Positions 12,401 to 24,689 of a stretch of 64,000 nucleotides of DNA are shown here, in pieces; the stretch's first letter is position 1; every line of letters begins with the position of its first letter. The DNA lies in NCBI RefSeq assembly GCF_033473495.1, contig NC_088937.1, positions 1 through 64,000 on the forward strand, given 5' to 3'. The DNA is from Cercospora beticola. Taxonomy: Eukaryota > Ascomycota > Dothideomycetes > Mycosphaerellales > Mycosphaerellaceae. The position numbers and the translations under genes were made by a program. The notes beneath the pieces were generated by a model that saw nothing but the letters and a program-made list of their open reading frames with translations, searched no databases and was not told where the DNA came from.

Positions 12401-13300
12401 TATATACTATATCTATTAAAAGTTCGTCGTAGAGTAGCTATAAATACCTCCGGAATTCGCTTTTTATAAGAGTCCGGAAATAGCTTATCTAATACTCTAT
12501 ACTAGCGTATATAAGAGTAGTATAGTTATCGTTCTATATTATATAATACTAGGCTACTACCTCCCTACTAACTTATATTAAGTAGCCTCTCTAACGTAGT
12601 ACCTCCGATATAGCGTTCTACTCGGCTATATTAAGTATATATATACGACGCTCCCGAAGTTTATATAATATACCGGCCGGTCTATCGCTAGCTACCTTTA
12701 CTATATCCTAATAGATTAGAACTTATATAGCCTAGACTAGTCTACCTAGCGTACTACTATAGTTACGAGCTTCTATCTAGGTACTAGTCTCTAAAGTAAT
12801 ACTAAATATAGCCGCGAAACTAACGAGAGGCGACTAGAATAGATAGTACGGTATTTTCTATATAGTAAGAGATAAGATAAATAAAATAATAGTATAGTAT
12901 AACTCTATAGCTCTAGGTCCGGTATTATTATAAAGAGCGCTATCTTTATCTAATAGAGATAATATAGTATCCTACTATACGTAGCTATACTATACTATAA
13001 ATCTATACTAAGGATTATATTTAGTATTAAAGTATAGGTCTAGTGCCGTAGCGACTCGACTATAATAATATACTAGTTACTAGAGTATATAGAAGTATTT
13101 ATAGTAAGTAGCGTTACTTAGTTCTAGATAGAAGAGGACGCGCTAGGACTTAATACTATCGAATATACCGAGCTCTATTATATATAGCTATAAAATGCCT
13201 TCCTAGATTATAGTAACCTTATATACTATAGTTACTACGTCGAGTATATATATAATAAAAGCCTCGAGAATAGTATTACTATTTTTAGAAAGAAGTACTA
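9500..13300 (-). pseudogene. Telomere-linked RecQ-type helicase pseudogene (TLH-like)
   Basis: Minus-strand reading recovers the layout of fungal telomere-linked helicases. Around 12,000-11,590 is the N-terminal TLH region (LLIDYIIYVLPIR, then PILKIAN*R, family LK.ANWRQ). At 11,262-11,234 the Walker A site reads ATRVGKLLLF for expected ATGAGKSLLF. Downstream comes ISLQVDIVQRL, then TSPDFLKYIQYLIANNRLD. At about 11,010-10,983 the DEAH-type box reads IIIDEYYL for IIIDECHL. At about 10,420-10,370 motif VI reads SQKTSRAR for SQETSRAG. Family knowledge: these genes lie next to telomeres in many fungi and encode superfamily 2 helicases linked to chromosome-end maintenance and recombination. Transcription would have run toward the telomere. 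Frames are kept; substitutions are RIP transitions. Ends are approximate. Confidence 0.85.
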
Positions 13301-13469
13301 TAGTAGAAGAGATATTAGCTTTCGATAGCTAGGCGAGGTAGGTATTAATCGTTAACTAACGCGCCTATAGTACCGATAACGATATATAATTACTATCCGA
13401 ACCGATAATAGTATTACCTATATCGATAAGTTCGTCTATAGCTTTAAGCGACCTAATCTCTACCTCTAT

Positions 13470-15380
13470 AAATACTATAACCGAAGTAGAAGTAGTTACT
13501 CGAAGTATAGATATATAACCTCTATAACTAATCTCGATATATCTCTTCTAGAGCGCTACTCTAAACTACTTTTAATACTATACGCTATATCGATAAGACT
13601 TCCTAGGAGCGTACTTTTCCTATATCCGCTTCGTACTACTTCTACTCTATATACTCTTCTACTAATAATAGGTATATAAATAGATGTCTATCGTCTTCTA
13701 GGTACTACTAAGGTAGCTATATTCTCGACTCTATTCGTTAACTACTAAATAAGCGAAGCTAGTTACGACTCGAATTATAAGTATTAGTTCGGCTATTAGA
13801 GTAGGCTAATTAATATCCTCGACCTACTAAGCTAACTAAGGTATCGCGTTTACTATTTCGCTAAAGGTCTTTCGCTTAGGCGCTATAATACTTAAGTAGT
13901 TCTTACGAAGATATATTAGAACTATTATAGAAGATATAGTATAGATATATTTCTAATAGATAAGAATAGTATTATATATATACTACTCGAAGATTCGATT
14001 AAATAGCTTAACCGAGTCGTCTATATATATATTATATCGAAATAATAGTAGAGTAGGTCTAGGTCGTATTATAGTAATAGAATAATATCTATCTCTTAGA
14101 AAGAGATATTATACTATAAACGCTAGGACGATACGTCGATATACTAACTAATTATAGCCCGATATCTAATATAAGTTCTTAAGTATAATATATCCTACTT
14201 TACTAGTATACTATAATCGTATCGTCGAGAATACTTATCGAGAGTAATAGTATATCTATAGACTAATATAGACTAGAATACGATATACTTATAGATAGAG
14301 CGATTTAATACTATAACTAGCTATAATATTCTAAGTCGGCTAAACGTTATATCCGATAACGAGATAAACTACTAACTCTTCTAGCTATACTTCGATATTA
14401 AGAGACTATCTATATTAGAACGTATTTAGAACCTATAATAAGGCTAGATACTAGTAGATATTATCTAAGAAGTACTCGAATTACTTGCCGACTATAGCGA
14501 AAATATAGGCCTATAGATAGCGCTTCTATAGTAGTATATAGAGATATACTAGATTTAGAAAATATATAAGAATCTAGAGATATATATAAGCGAGGTATAG
14601 CTAGGGAATATAGACTAGAATATAATCGTATAGGTAAATATTAGAATAGGTAAATCTATAGATATTATATAAAGAGGTAGCCTATAGATTATCGAGAAAG
14701 TATAGAGAGAGAACTAGTTCGATAAACTTTAACTAGAGAATAGACTAAGATATAACTCGCTAGCTATAGCGCTAAAGCGACTACTATTCTAGATCGTAGT
14801 AAATTATAAGTAAAAGTATATACTCGAAGAGGTAGAGGCTAGTTAGGTACGCGCTCGGTTCTAAAGACTAGATCTAGTTTAGTAATAATAGAATTATAGT
14901 AGAGTACTAAAATTAAAATATATTATTAATTTAGATATCGCTTCGCTAAATATAAGGACTAAGAGTATAGAAGGCTACCGAATAGTAGAAGTATTCTTTC
15001 TAGACCTAGAAGAGGATCGGCTAGAATTAAAAGTATTATAGGCTATATAGATCGTACCTACGACCTAATTACCTACTATATAAACTAAAGTATAAAAGAG
15101 AGGTAATACGAAGAGGCGCTATATAGTAATATAAGAGTAGACGCCTAGTATCGATAAGAGTAACCGAGACGATATAGAAAGTAAAGTAGTAACTAGAGCT
15201 ATTTAATATAGTAGCGCTACGATATATAAGGTACTTATAACTATATAAAGAGCCTTAGAGGCTAGAGATATATACTATAACTATAGTCTAAAAGTAGTAG
15301 ACCTAGATATAGAGGATATCGATAAATAGATATTATATCTAGATAATATAACTATTTATACTTTAGATAAGTAGATTTAG
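13470..15380 (+). pseudogene. Unidentified long decayed ORF, copy 1
   Basis: From about 13,780 to 14,880 one plus-strand frame (codons beginning at 13,860) can be read for roughly 350 codons. The only stops are TAG/TAA replacing Trp and Gln codons, and there are no frameshifts. Short readable pieces include GLSLRRYNT, DIFLIDKNSIIYILLEDS, NILSRLNVISDNEIN and LFQLYFDIKRLSILERIQN, which look like a soluble helical protein. I do not recognise the family. It ends upstream of the dynamin-like pseudogene in a different frame, so it is either a separate gene or an earlier exon of the same gene. It is divergent from the helicase pseudogene across about 13.3-13.5 kb. Confidence 0.55.
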
Positions 15381-15390
15381 CTATAGTAAG

Positions 15391-15420
15391 ACTATAAACT
15401 CTATCGTTAGAGTTTCTAGT
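15391..15420. repeat. Dispersed palindrome, upstream of dynamin-like copy 1
   Basis: AAACTCTATCGTTAGAGTTT then CTAGTTATTT, preceded by GACTAT. It separates the unidentified ORF from the dynamin-like pseudogene; its counterpart lies at 18,098. Confidence 0.85.
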
Positions 15421-18090
15421 TATTTAACTACGCGAATACGCTTCGAGTAGATAGCTTACTAATTACTAGAGAATATAAGAGATAGTAGTAAGATAGATAA
15501 GAAGTATAGGAAGAAAAAGCTATATAATATAGACTATTATCCGTTATATAAGAAGCGTAGTAGGCTAGTAAAGCTAAAGGCTTTACTTAATAATAGTTTA
15601 CTTACTTCGTCGTAGCTAACTACCTAGTATATAAAATAGCTTCTACTATCTATATCTACTCGAATTTCTTTAATAACCTATCGATTATAGTTTATTTTAA
15701 CTCTAAAGCGACTCTTCTTTAGTCTCTTACCTACTAATATAGTAATATATAATCTAGTAGCGTATATAACGTTATCCGGCCTCGCTTAAATAGTATATAG
15801 TAAGACGTATAGCGCTCGTAAAGAAGAGGCTAATAACGAATTAGCTATAGTAATCGATACTATCTTTCTAGATAGACTTTAAAGCGAAGATATATATAAA
15901 AGTCTTAAAGTCGTAAACGAGCTTTAGACCTATAGCTTAGAGAATCTACTAAAGCTACTAGAGATTATCGTATATAGTAATTAGTTAGCTAGTAAGAGTT
16001 TACTACTTACTAGACTAACCTAAGTCCTATTTCTATAAGCTAAAAGTATTTATATATAATTCGCTACTTAGATTACTTTATATAATATAGATTTTAAATC
16101 GGTTATAGTTAAAATTATACCTAGCCTAAAGAGTACTCTAGTAGAATATAAGAAGCTTATAAAGTTCGATAAGAAGCTTATAGATTTTAAAGACTTCTAG
16201 TAACTAATCGATAAAGCGACCTTATAGATAGGCTTAAAGAAATTAGACGACGGCTATAATACTTTTTCGGTATATAGACTATACGTTAAGATTATAGGCC
16301 CGACGCGTAGTTATTTCTTACTACTCGATTTGCTAGGCCTAATCTATATAACTATAGATATTTATATTAAAGATAACTTTAAGTTTATTAGAGATCTATA
16401 TACCGAGGTTCTTACTAATAATTACGTAATTATTCTCGTAGTAATACCTACTACTATCGATCTAGCTATATATAAGATCTTAATAATCTACTACTAGTAT
16501 AATCTAATAGGAGCTTATACTCTCGGAATTATTATAAAGCTAGATAGACTAATATCGAGTTCGAAGTAAAAGTAATTATATCTCGACCTCTTCGTAAATA
16601 AAGGTATTTTACTTTAGCTCGGCTAGTATATAGTTATAAACTAGCCTATCGCTAGTAGTAAGGAAGACTTTAAGCTACGCTACTATTAAGAGTAGATTTT
16701 TACTAGCTCTAGTCGCTAGGAGAGTATTTCCTCTAATAGAAAAGAGATTACTACCCTTTATAATCGAGTATCTAGATTAAGAGTCGAGTAATATAAGCGC
16801 GACCTTCCTAAACTACGAAATAAGATTATAAAACTACTTAGGAAGACTATAGATAAGCTATAAGAGCTCGGAGGTAAGTATATAGATCCTAATTAATAGC
16901 AAAAGATTCTTAGAGACGTTAGCTTTAAGGTTTTTAATATCGTACGTAACGTAGTAGCTAGAAACTTCTATAACGAGTTCTTTTACCTAAATATTATAAG
17001 TACTTTAGAAATTAAACTAAGATATCTTTCTATAGTTATTACCGACCTCTAGGACCGCTTCGCTACCTAGATTAGAGTATTTAGATATAAGTACTACTTC
17101 GCCTAGAATAGAGTTACTTCTAGTATAAATACTTTAAGTAAGTACGACTAGAGTAAAGCTAATAGTATCGAGAAGAGGAAGAGTAATATAGATCGTAAGG
17201 AAGCTATTAATTAGATTACGAAGCTATATAAGCGTACGCGCGGCTCTAAACTTCTTAGAATACTAAGCGTACTACTAGTTTAGAATACCTTCTATAAGTA
17301 ATCTAAGCTATAGGAGAGGCTAGCTAAATAGTATATTATCCGAGTCGAAAGCGCTTATACTAGCCTTATAAAGGAGGTTATCTATATAATAGCTCTACTC
17401 GATCTTATTAATAAGATCCTAGACTCTATAGATAACGATCTATAGCGCTATTTCGAGTCGGCTTAGAGCTAGCTTTATCGGCTTATAAATAATAAGAATT
17501 ACTCGAATACTATATATAATCTATCGTATCTAGCTAATATAACGAAGCTAGCTAACTATAAGCTCGATAAAGAACTTACTACGACCGAGACTTTATTATA
17601 TTTAGACTATAATATATATATTATAGTATTAAGTATATATCTCGGTTTAAATAATAACGTCTATAGTACTTCTAAGAATACTCTAGACTATCTCTTAGCT
17701 CTCTATAAGGTATATAATCTACTTAAAATATCCTTATATTTTGCTAATAGGACTATAGAGCAAGCGTACTACTTTTATTATAAACGTAATAGAGTAGGTA
17801 GTTAATTATTATTTTATTCGAGACTTTACTAAAGATACTTTCTCTTCTAAAGCTATAGATAATTTGTCCGACGAGTAGGTTACTACTATTATAGTAGAGC
17901 TAGTTAGCGTTATAAATCGAAGAACGCGGAAAATATTATAATTAGTATCTAATATTCTAAGATAGACTTCTTTATTTTCCTTAGCTTTAGAGACTATAAC
18001 TTACCGAGATCTCTACTTAACTACTTTATTATTATCTTTAGTAAGATTAATCGTATTATCGTTAGTAGACTAATAGACTTAATAAGAATA
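15421..18090 (+). pseudogene. Dynamin-like GTPase pseudogene, copy 1
   Basis: The plus-strand frame starting at 15,961 keeps the dynamin GTPase order without frameshift. G1/P-loop is at about 15,970-16,005 (VYSN*LASKSLL; reversing RIP transitions gives the family pattern GDQS.GKSS.L). ITLYNIDF follows. G3 is at 16,321-16,344 (LLDLLGLI, family DLPGL). G4 is at about 16,525-16,551 (LGIIIKLDRL, family GI.TK.D). Further on are DLFVNKG and a helical stalk-like portion to about 17,800. Fungal dynamin-related GTPases remodel membranes; those outside the Vps1/Dnm1 core are often expanded and unassigned. Stops are TAG/TAA only, at former Trp and Gln codons. It is bracketed by palindromes at 15,396 and 18,098. 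Start and end are uncertain. Confidence 0.8.
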
Positions 18091-18092
18091 AG

Positions 18093-18122
18093 ACTATAAA
18101 CTCTACTAATAGAGTTTCTAGT
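18093..18122. repeat. Dispersed palindrome, downstream of dynamin-like copy 1
   Basis: TATAAACTCTACTAATAGAG followed by TTTCTAGTTATTT, nearly the same as the copy at 15,396 and in the same orientation, 2.7 kb apart. Confidence 0.85.
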
Positions 18123-18279
18123 TATTTACTTAGGTATCTATATAGTCTACTATAGTAATCGATACTATATTCTTAGATAGGCTTTAAAGCGAAGATATCT
18201 AGTTTTTAGAGAGCTTAGTAAGCGGATAATATCCGCTTCGATAGTAGCGAAAGTATCCCGATAGCGTATAGAGGTTTTA

Positions 18280-18480
18280 TATAGAGTAGGCGACGTATAA
18301 TATACGACGTACGACGAGTAGTATATAATAAGTAGTATACGACGAGTAGTATACGATAAGTAGTATACGACGAGCGAATATACGATAATATATAACGAGC
18401 GAATATATAATATACGAATATATAGCGATATACGACGAGTATAAACGCGCGGTATATAACGAGTTAATATAGCTAATTAA
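18280..18480. repeat. Imperfect tandem repeat (AGTAGTATACGACG-like), copy 1
   Basis: Short units built on AGTAGTATACGA and GCGAATATACGA follow one another near the end of tandem unit 1. The array is rich in CpG and TA and holds no coding signal. The matching array in unit 2 (24,690-24,960) is longer and has diverged in unit type. Confidence 0.75.
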
Positions 18481-18629
18481 GCTAAGTAGCGAGGTACTAT
18501 ATAGCGAGATATTGCCTAGAGCCGGAGGAAGCGCTACGCCTACTAAACTCTAAGTATCGAGGTCTTACTACTCGGATCCTAAATATAGTTTATTTATAGC
18601 TTTAAGTAACCTAATCTCTACTTCTATAA

Positions 18630-21600
18630 ATACTATAACTAAAGTAGAAGTAGTTACTCGAAATATAGATATATAACTTCTATAACTAACTTCGATATAC
18701 TTCTTCTAGAGCGCTACTTTAAACTACTTTTAATACTATATACTATACTAATAAGACTTCCTAGAAGTATACTTTTTCTATATCTACTTTATACTACTTC
18801 TACTCTATATACTCTTCTACTAATAATAGATATATAAATAGATATCTATTATCTTCTAGATACTACTAAAATAGCTATATTCTCGACTCTATTTATTAAT
18901 TATTAAATAAGTAAAGCTAGTTATAACTCGAATTATAAGTATTAGTTTAGCTATTAGAGTAAGCTAATTAATATCCTCGACCTACTAAGCTAACTAGAGT
19001 ATCGTATTTACTATTTTACTAAGAGTCTTTCGCTTAAATACTATAATACTTAAGTAGTTCTTATAAAGATATATTAGAACTATTATAAGAGATATAGTAT
19101 AGATATATTTCTAATAGATAAGAATAGTATTATATATATACTACTCGAAGATTCGATTAAATAGCTTAACTAAGTCGTCTATATATATATTATATCGAAA
19201 TAATAGTAGAGTAGATCTAGATTATATTATAGTAATAAAATAATATCTACTTCTTAGAAAGAAATATTATACTATAAATACTAGAACGATATATCGATAT
19301 ACTAACTAATTATAGCCTAATATCTAATATAAGTTCTCGAGTATAATATATTCTACTTTACTAGTATACTATAATTATATTATTAAGAATACTTATCGAG
19401 AGTAATAGTATATCTATAGACTAATATAGACTAGAATATAATATACTTATAGATAGAGTAATTTAATACTATAACTAGCTATAATATTCCGAGTCGGCTA
19501 GATATTATATCTAATAATAAGATAAACTACTAACTCTTCTAGCTATACTTTAATACTAAGAGACTATCTATATTAGAATATATTTAGAACTTATAATAAG
19601 ACTAGATACTAGTAGATATTATCTAAGAAGTACTCGAATTACTCGCTAACTATAGCGAAAATATAGGCTTATAAATAGTACTTCTATAGTAGTATATAGA
19701 GATATACTAGATTTAGAAAATATATAAGAATCTAGAGATATATATAAGCGAAGTATAGCTAGAGAATATAGACTAGAATATAATTATATAGATTAATATT
19801 AGAATAGGTAAATCTATAGATACTATATAAAGAAGTAGCTTATAGATTATCGAGAAAGTATAGAAAGAGAACTAGTTCGATAAACTTCGACTAAAAAATA
19901 GACTAAAGTATAACTTACTAGCTATAGTACTAAAGTAACTACTATTCTAGATTATAGTAAATTATAAGTAAAAGTATATACTTAAAGAAATAGAAACTAG
20001 TTAGATATATACTTAGTTCTAAAAACTAGATCTAGTTTAGTAATAATAGAATTATAGTAGAGTACTAAAGTTAAAATATATTATTAATTTAGATATTACT
20101 TTACTAAATATAAGGACCGAGAGTATAGAAAGCTACCGAATAGTAGAAGTATTCTTTCTAGATCTAGAAGAGAATTAGCTAGAATTAAAAGTATTATAGA
20201 CTATATAGATTATACTTATAACTTAATTATATATATATAATTCTTATACGCTAGTCTACCTCTTTTAACTAGAGTAAGTAGTACGCTCTATATATTTCGT
20301 AGGTAGAAAAGCTCTCGTACTAGTACTCCGGTATAAAAACCTCCTTATATTCTTATATTTTATAGTAAGCTCTATATAGCCTACCGCTTCTATAGTTCTC
20401 TATTCTCCTTAGGATAATTTATATTATTTTAATAGTTTAGTTCCTTTATAATATAGTTCTCTTTAGTTATTTCTTATATTATTAGTACTTAGAAGCCTAA
20501 TCCTCTTACCTACTAGCTTAGAGACTTAAGCCTATATATATAGTCTTAGTCTCTACGCTAGTATCTATATTAATCTTATATCTAACTCTTTCTTACTAGT
20601 CTATAGTAGGAGCTCTCTCTAATATTAAGATCCTACTCTAAACTTTCTACCTTACTTAGTATCTAAGTTATATAACCTATATTTATAGAAATTATATTAA
20701 GTAGTAGTATTCTAAACTAGCCCTTCTGTTATAGGTAGCTTTAAGTATAGAATAAGAGTTACTTTTATTAGATACTCTACCTTTAGAGTTAGTTATAAGG
20801 TATCTAGAAGAGCTAGACCTTAGATAAATATCTCTATTTCTATAGTTCTACTAGTTATTACCTAATTCTGCTATAGGACCTATAAATAGGCTCTATAGAC
20901 AAGGTACCTAATCCCTTAGAATAAGTAGTTAACCTAGTAGTACTAGAGGTATATACTAGTATATAGAGGTATATCCTCCTTTCTTTCTAAAGTACTTTCT
21001 AAGAGGTTTCTAGGCCTCTTATTTAGCTTATTATCCTGCCTTCTACCTAGACTAGAACGTTTTCCTTATAGTTTTAGCTATTTTATCTTATACTCCTCTC
21101 TACTCTTTCTACTTTACTTTAAAGCTTTAATTATAGTATACTCCTTCCTCCTTTTTAGCTTATTTTAGTACTAGGTTACTACTCTAGCTCCTAAGTCTAG
21201 GATAGAATTTACTATCTAGAGATTCTAGTCTAGTCTCTTAGTACTAGATCTTATATTAGTTCTAGCTACGCTAGCTCTAGTTTATAGTATTCGTTAGAGT
21301 TCGCCTAGTATATACTTCTATAAATTTCTAGACTTTCTTCTTTTTTATTACTTTCTTCCTACCTCTATAAGTATCTAGCCGCCCTATACTTTACTAGTAT
21401 AGCCGAAGCTATCTGTTTCTACCTACGACTACGTAGAGGTATATAATAGGACTTCGTAGGCTTATAACTTAATTACTTACTATATAAACTAAAATATAAA
21501 AGAGAAGTAATATAAAGAGGCGCTATATAGTAATATAAAAGTAGATATCTAGTATTAATAAGAGTAACTAAAATAATATAGAAAGTAAAGTAGTAACTAG

Positions 21601-21790
21601 AGCTATTTAATATAGTAGTACTATAATATATAAAGTACTTATAACTATATAAAGAGCTTTAGAAGCTAGAGATATATACTATAACTATAGTCTAAAAGTA
21701 GTAGATCTAGATATAGAGAATATTAATAAATAGATATTATATTTAAGTAATATAACTATCTATACTTTAGATAAGTAGATTTAGCTATAG
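18630..21790 (+). pseudogene. Unidentified long decayed ORF, copy 2, interrupted by a LINE
   Basis: Copy of the 13,470-15,380 ORF with extra transitions. It is split at 20,230 by the LINE fragment; the target sequence CTTATAACTTAATTA is present on both sides (20,215-20,229 and 21,461-21,475), so the host frame is otherwise colinear with copy 1. Family unknown. Confidence 0.5.
20230..21460 (-). mobile_element. 5'-truncated LINE insertion, minus strand
   Basis: This 1.23 kb block is absent from copy 1 of the tandem unit. It is flanked by a 15 bp target-site duplication, CTTATAACTTAATTA (20,215-20,229 and 21,461-21,475). Its first ~60 bases, read as the reverse complement, match the last ~60 bases of the Tad1-like LINE ending near 30,690 (shared: AGAGCGTACTACTTACTCTA). 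A preserved 3' end, a lost 5' part and a long target duplication fit target-primed reverse transcription. The TATATATAT run next to the 3' end may be the tail. The interior is RIP-decayed. Confidence 0.82.
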
Positions 21791-21794
21791 TAAG

Positions 21795-21824
21795 ACTATA
21801 AACTCTATCGTTAGAGTTTCTAGT
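21795..21824. repeat. Dispersed palindrome, upstream of dynamin-like copy 2
   Basis: TATAAACTCTATCGTTAGAG followed by TTTCTAGT: the copy 2 counterpart of 15,396. Confidence 0.85.
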
Positions 21825-24496
21825 CGTTTAACTATATAAATATACTTTAAGTAGATAGCTCGCCGATTACTAGAGAATATAAGAGATAGTAGTAAAGTAG
21901 ATAAGAGATATAGAAAGAAGAAGCTATATAATATAAACTATTATCTATTATATAAGAAGTATAGTAGGCTAGTAAAGCTAAAAACTTTACTTAATAATAG
22001 TTTACTTACTTCGTTATAGCTAACTATCTAGTATATAAAATAGTTTCTACTATTTATATTTACTCGAATTTCTTTAATAACCTATCGATTATAGTTTATT
22101 TCGACTCTAAAGTAACTTTTCTTTAGTTTTTTATCTACTAATATAGTAATATATAATCTAGTAGTATATATAATATTATCTAGCCTTACTTAAATAGTAT
22201 ATAGTAAGACGTATAGCGCTTATAAAGAAGAGGCTAATAACGAATTAGCTATAGTAATCGATACTATTTTTCTAAATAGACTTTAAAGTAAAAATATATA
22301 TAAAAGCTTTAAAGTTATAAACGAGCTTTAGACCTATAGCTTAGAGGATCTACTAAAGCTACTAGAGATTATTATATATAGTAATTAGTTAGCTAGTAAG
22401 AGTTTACTACTTACTAGACTAACCTAAGTTCTATTTCTATAAGCTAAGAGTATTTATATATAATTCGCTACTTAGATTACTTTATATAATATAGATTTTA
22501 AATCGGTTATAGTTAAAATTATACCTAGTCTAAAGAGTACTCTAGTAGAATATAAGAAGCTTATAAAGTTCGATAAGAAGCTTATAGATTTTAAAGACTT
22601 CTAGTAACTAATTAATAAAGTAACTTTATAGATAGACTTAAAGAAATTAAGTAATAGCTATAATACTTTTTCGATATATAGACTATATATTAAGATTATA
22701 GGCCCGATATATAGTTATTTCTTACTACTCGATTTACTAGGCCTAATCTATATAACTATAGATATTTATACTAAAAACGACTTTAAGTTTATTAGAGATC
22801 TATATACTAAGGTCCTTACTAATAATCGCGTAATTATTCTTATAGTAATACCTATTACTATCGATCTAGCTATATATAAGATCTTAATAATCTACTACTA
22901 GTATAATCTAATAGAAGCTTATACTTTTAGAATTATTATAAAGCTAGATAGACTAATATTAAGTTCGAAGTAAAAGTAATTATATCTCGACCTCTTTATA
23001 AATAAAAGTATTTTACTTTAGCTTAGCTAGTATATAGTTATAAACTAGCCTATTACTAGTAGTAAGAAAGACTTTAAGTTATACTACTATTAAGAGTAGG
23101 TTTTTACTAGCTCTAGTTACTAGAAGAGTATTCCTTCTAATAGAAAAGAAATTACTACTCTTTATAATTAAGTATCTAGATTAAAAGTCGAGTAATATAA
23201 GCGCGACCTTCCTAAACTATAAAATAAGATTATAAAACTACTTAGGAAGACTATAAATAAACTATAAGAGCTCGGAAGTAAATATATAGATTCTAATTAA
23301 TAGTAAAAGATCCTTAGAGATATTAGCTTTAAGGTTTTTAATATTATATATAATATAGTAGCTAGAAACTTCTATAACGAGTTCTTTTACTTAAATATTA
23401 TAAATACTTCGGAAATTAAACTAAGATATCTTTCTATAATTATCGCCGATCTCTAGAACTACTTCGCTACCTAGATTAGAGTATTTAAATATAAGTACTA
23501 CTTCGCCTAGAATAGAGTTACTTCTAGTATAGATACTTTAAGTAAGTATAACTAGAGTAAAGCTAATAGTATCGAGAAAAGAAAGAGTAATATAAATTAT
23601 AAGAAAACTATTAATTAGATTATAAAGCTATATAAGTATATATATAGCTCTAAACTTCCTAGAATACTAAGTATACTACTAGTTTAGAATACTTTCTATA
23701 AGTAATCTAAGCTATAGAAAAAGCTAGCTAAATAGTATATTATTCGAGTTAAAAGTACTTATACTAGCTTTATAAAAGAGGTTATCTATATAATAGCTCT
23801 ATCTAATCTTATTAATAAGATTCTAGACTCTATAAATAATAATCTATAGTACTATTTCGAGTCGGCTTAGAGCTAGCTTTATTAGTTTATAGATAATAAG
23901 AATTATTCGAATACTATATATAATCTATTATACCTAGCTAATATAACGAAGCTAGCTAACTATAAGCTCGATAAAGAACTTACTACGACTAAGACTTTAT
24001 TATATTTAGACTATAATATATATATTATAGTATTAAGTATATATTTTAGTTTAAATAATAATATTTATAGTACTTCTAAGAACGCTCTAGACTATCTCTT
24101 AGCTCTCTATAAAATATATAATCTACCTAAAATATTCTTATATTTTACTAATAGAACTATAGAGTAAGTATACTACTTTTATTATAAATATAATAGAGTA
24201 GGTAGTTAATTATTATTTTATTTAAAACTTTACTAAAGATACTTTCTCTTCTAAAGCTATAGATAATTTATTCGATAAATAGGTTACTACTATTATAGTA
24301 GAGCTAGTTAGTATTATAAATCGGAGAATATAGAAAATATTATAATTAGTATCTAATATTCTAAAATAGACTTCTTTATTTTTCTTAGCTTTAGAAGCTA
24401 TAACTTACCGAGATCTCTACTTAACTACTTTATTATTATTTTTAGTAAGATTAATTATATTATCGTTAGTAGACTAATAGACTTAATAAGAATAAG
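21825..24496 (+). pseudogene. Dynamin-like GTPase pseudogene, copy 2
   Basis: Direct copy of 15,421-18,090. The P-loop lies at about 22,377-22,406 (YSN*LASKSLL), the DLPG-type box at about 22,724-22,745 (LLDLLGL) and the K-L-D box near 22,930-22,960. Compared with copy 1, more codons are altered; ATCGTA in copy 1 reads ATTATA here, a CpG converted to TpA. Alignment is colinear without obvious frameshifts, so both copies were probably intact when duplicated. It is bracketed by palindromes at 21,800 and 24,502. Confidence 0.78.
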
Positions 24497-24526
24497 ACTA
24501 TAAACTCTACTAATAGAGTTTCTAGT
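24497..24526. repeat. Dispersed palindrome, downstream of dynamin-like copy 2
   Basis: GACTATAAACTCTACTAATA followed by GAGTTTCTAGT: the copy 2 counterpart of 18,098. Confidence 0.85.
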
Positions 24527-24689
24527 TATTTATCTAGATATATATATAGTCTACTATAGTAATTAATACTATATTCTTAGATAGGCTTTAAAGTAAAGAT
24601 ATCTAGTTTATAGAGAGCTTAGTAAGCGGATAATATCCGCTTCGATAGTAGCGAAAGTATCCCGATAGTATATAGAGGTTTTATATAGA

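Larger units (their letters stand above)
13430..18588. repeat. Tandem duplication, copy 1 (~5.1 kb)
   Basis: The sequence from about 13,430 (TCTATAGCTTTAAG) to 18,588 recurs, in the same order and orientation, from 18,589 to 25,137. Matching runs include 13,441 with 18,599, 15,396 with 21,800, 16,321 with about 22,724 and 18,490-18,588 with 25,034-25,137. The copies abut directly, with no LTR or terminal inverted repeat at the joint. Copy 1 retains many more CpG dinucleotides than copy 2. Confidence 0.9.

Noticed and set aside
9500..13300. Gypsy retroelement protease/polymerase on the plus strand
   Set aside because: Plus-strand readings gave no ordered motifs, while the minus strand gave helicase motifs in the right order and spacing.
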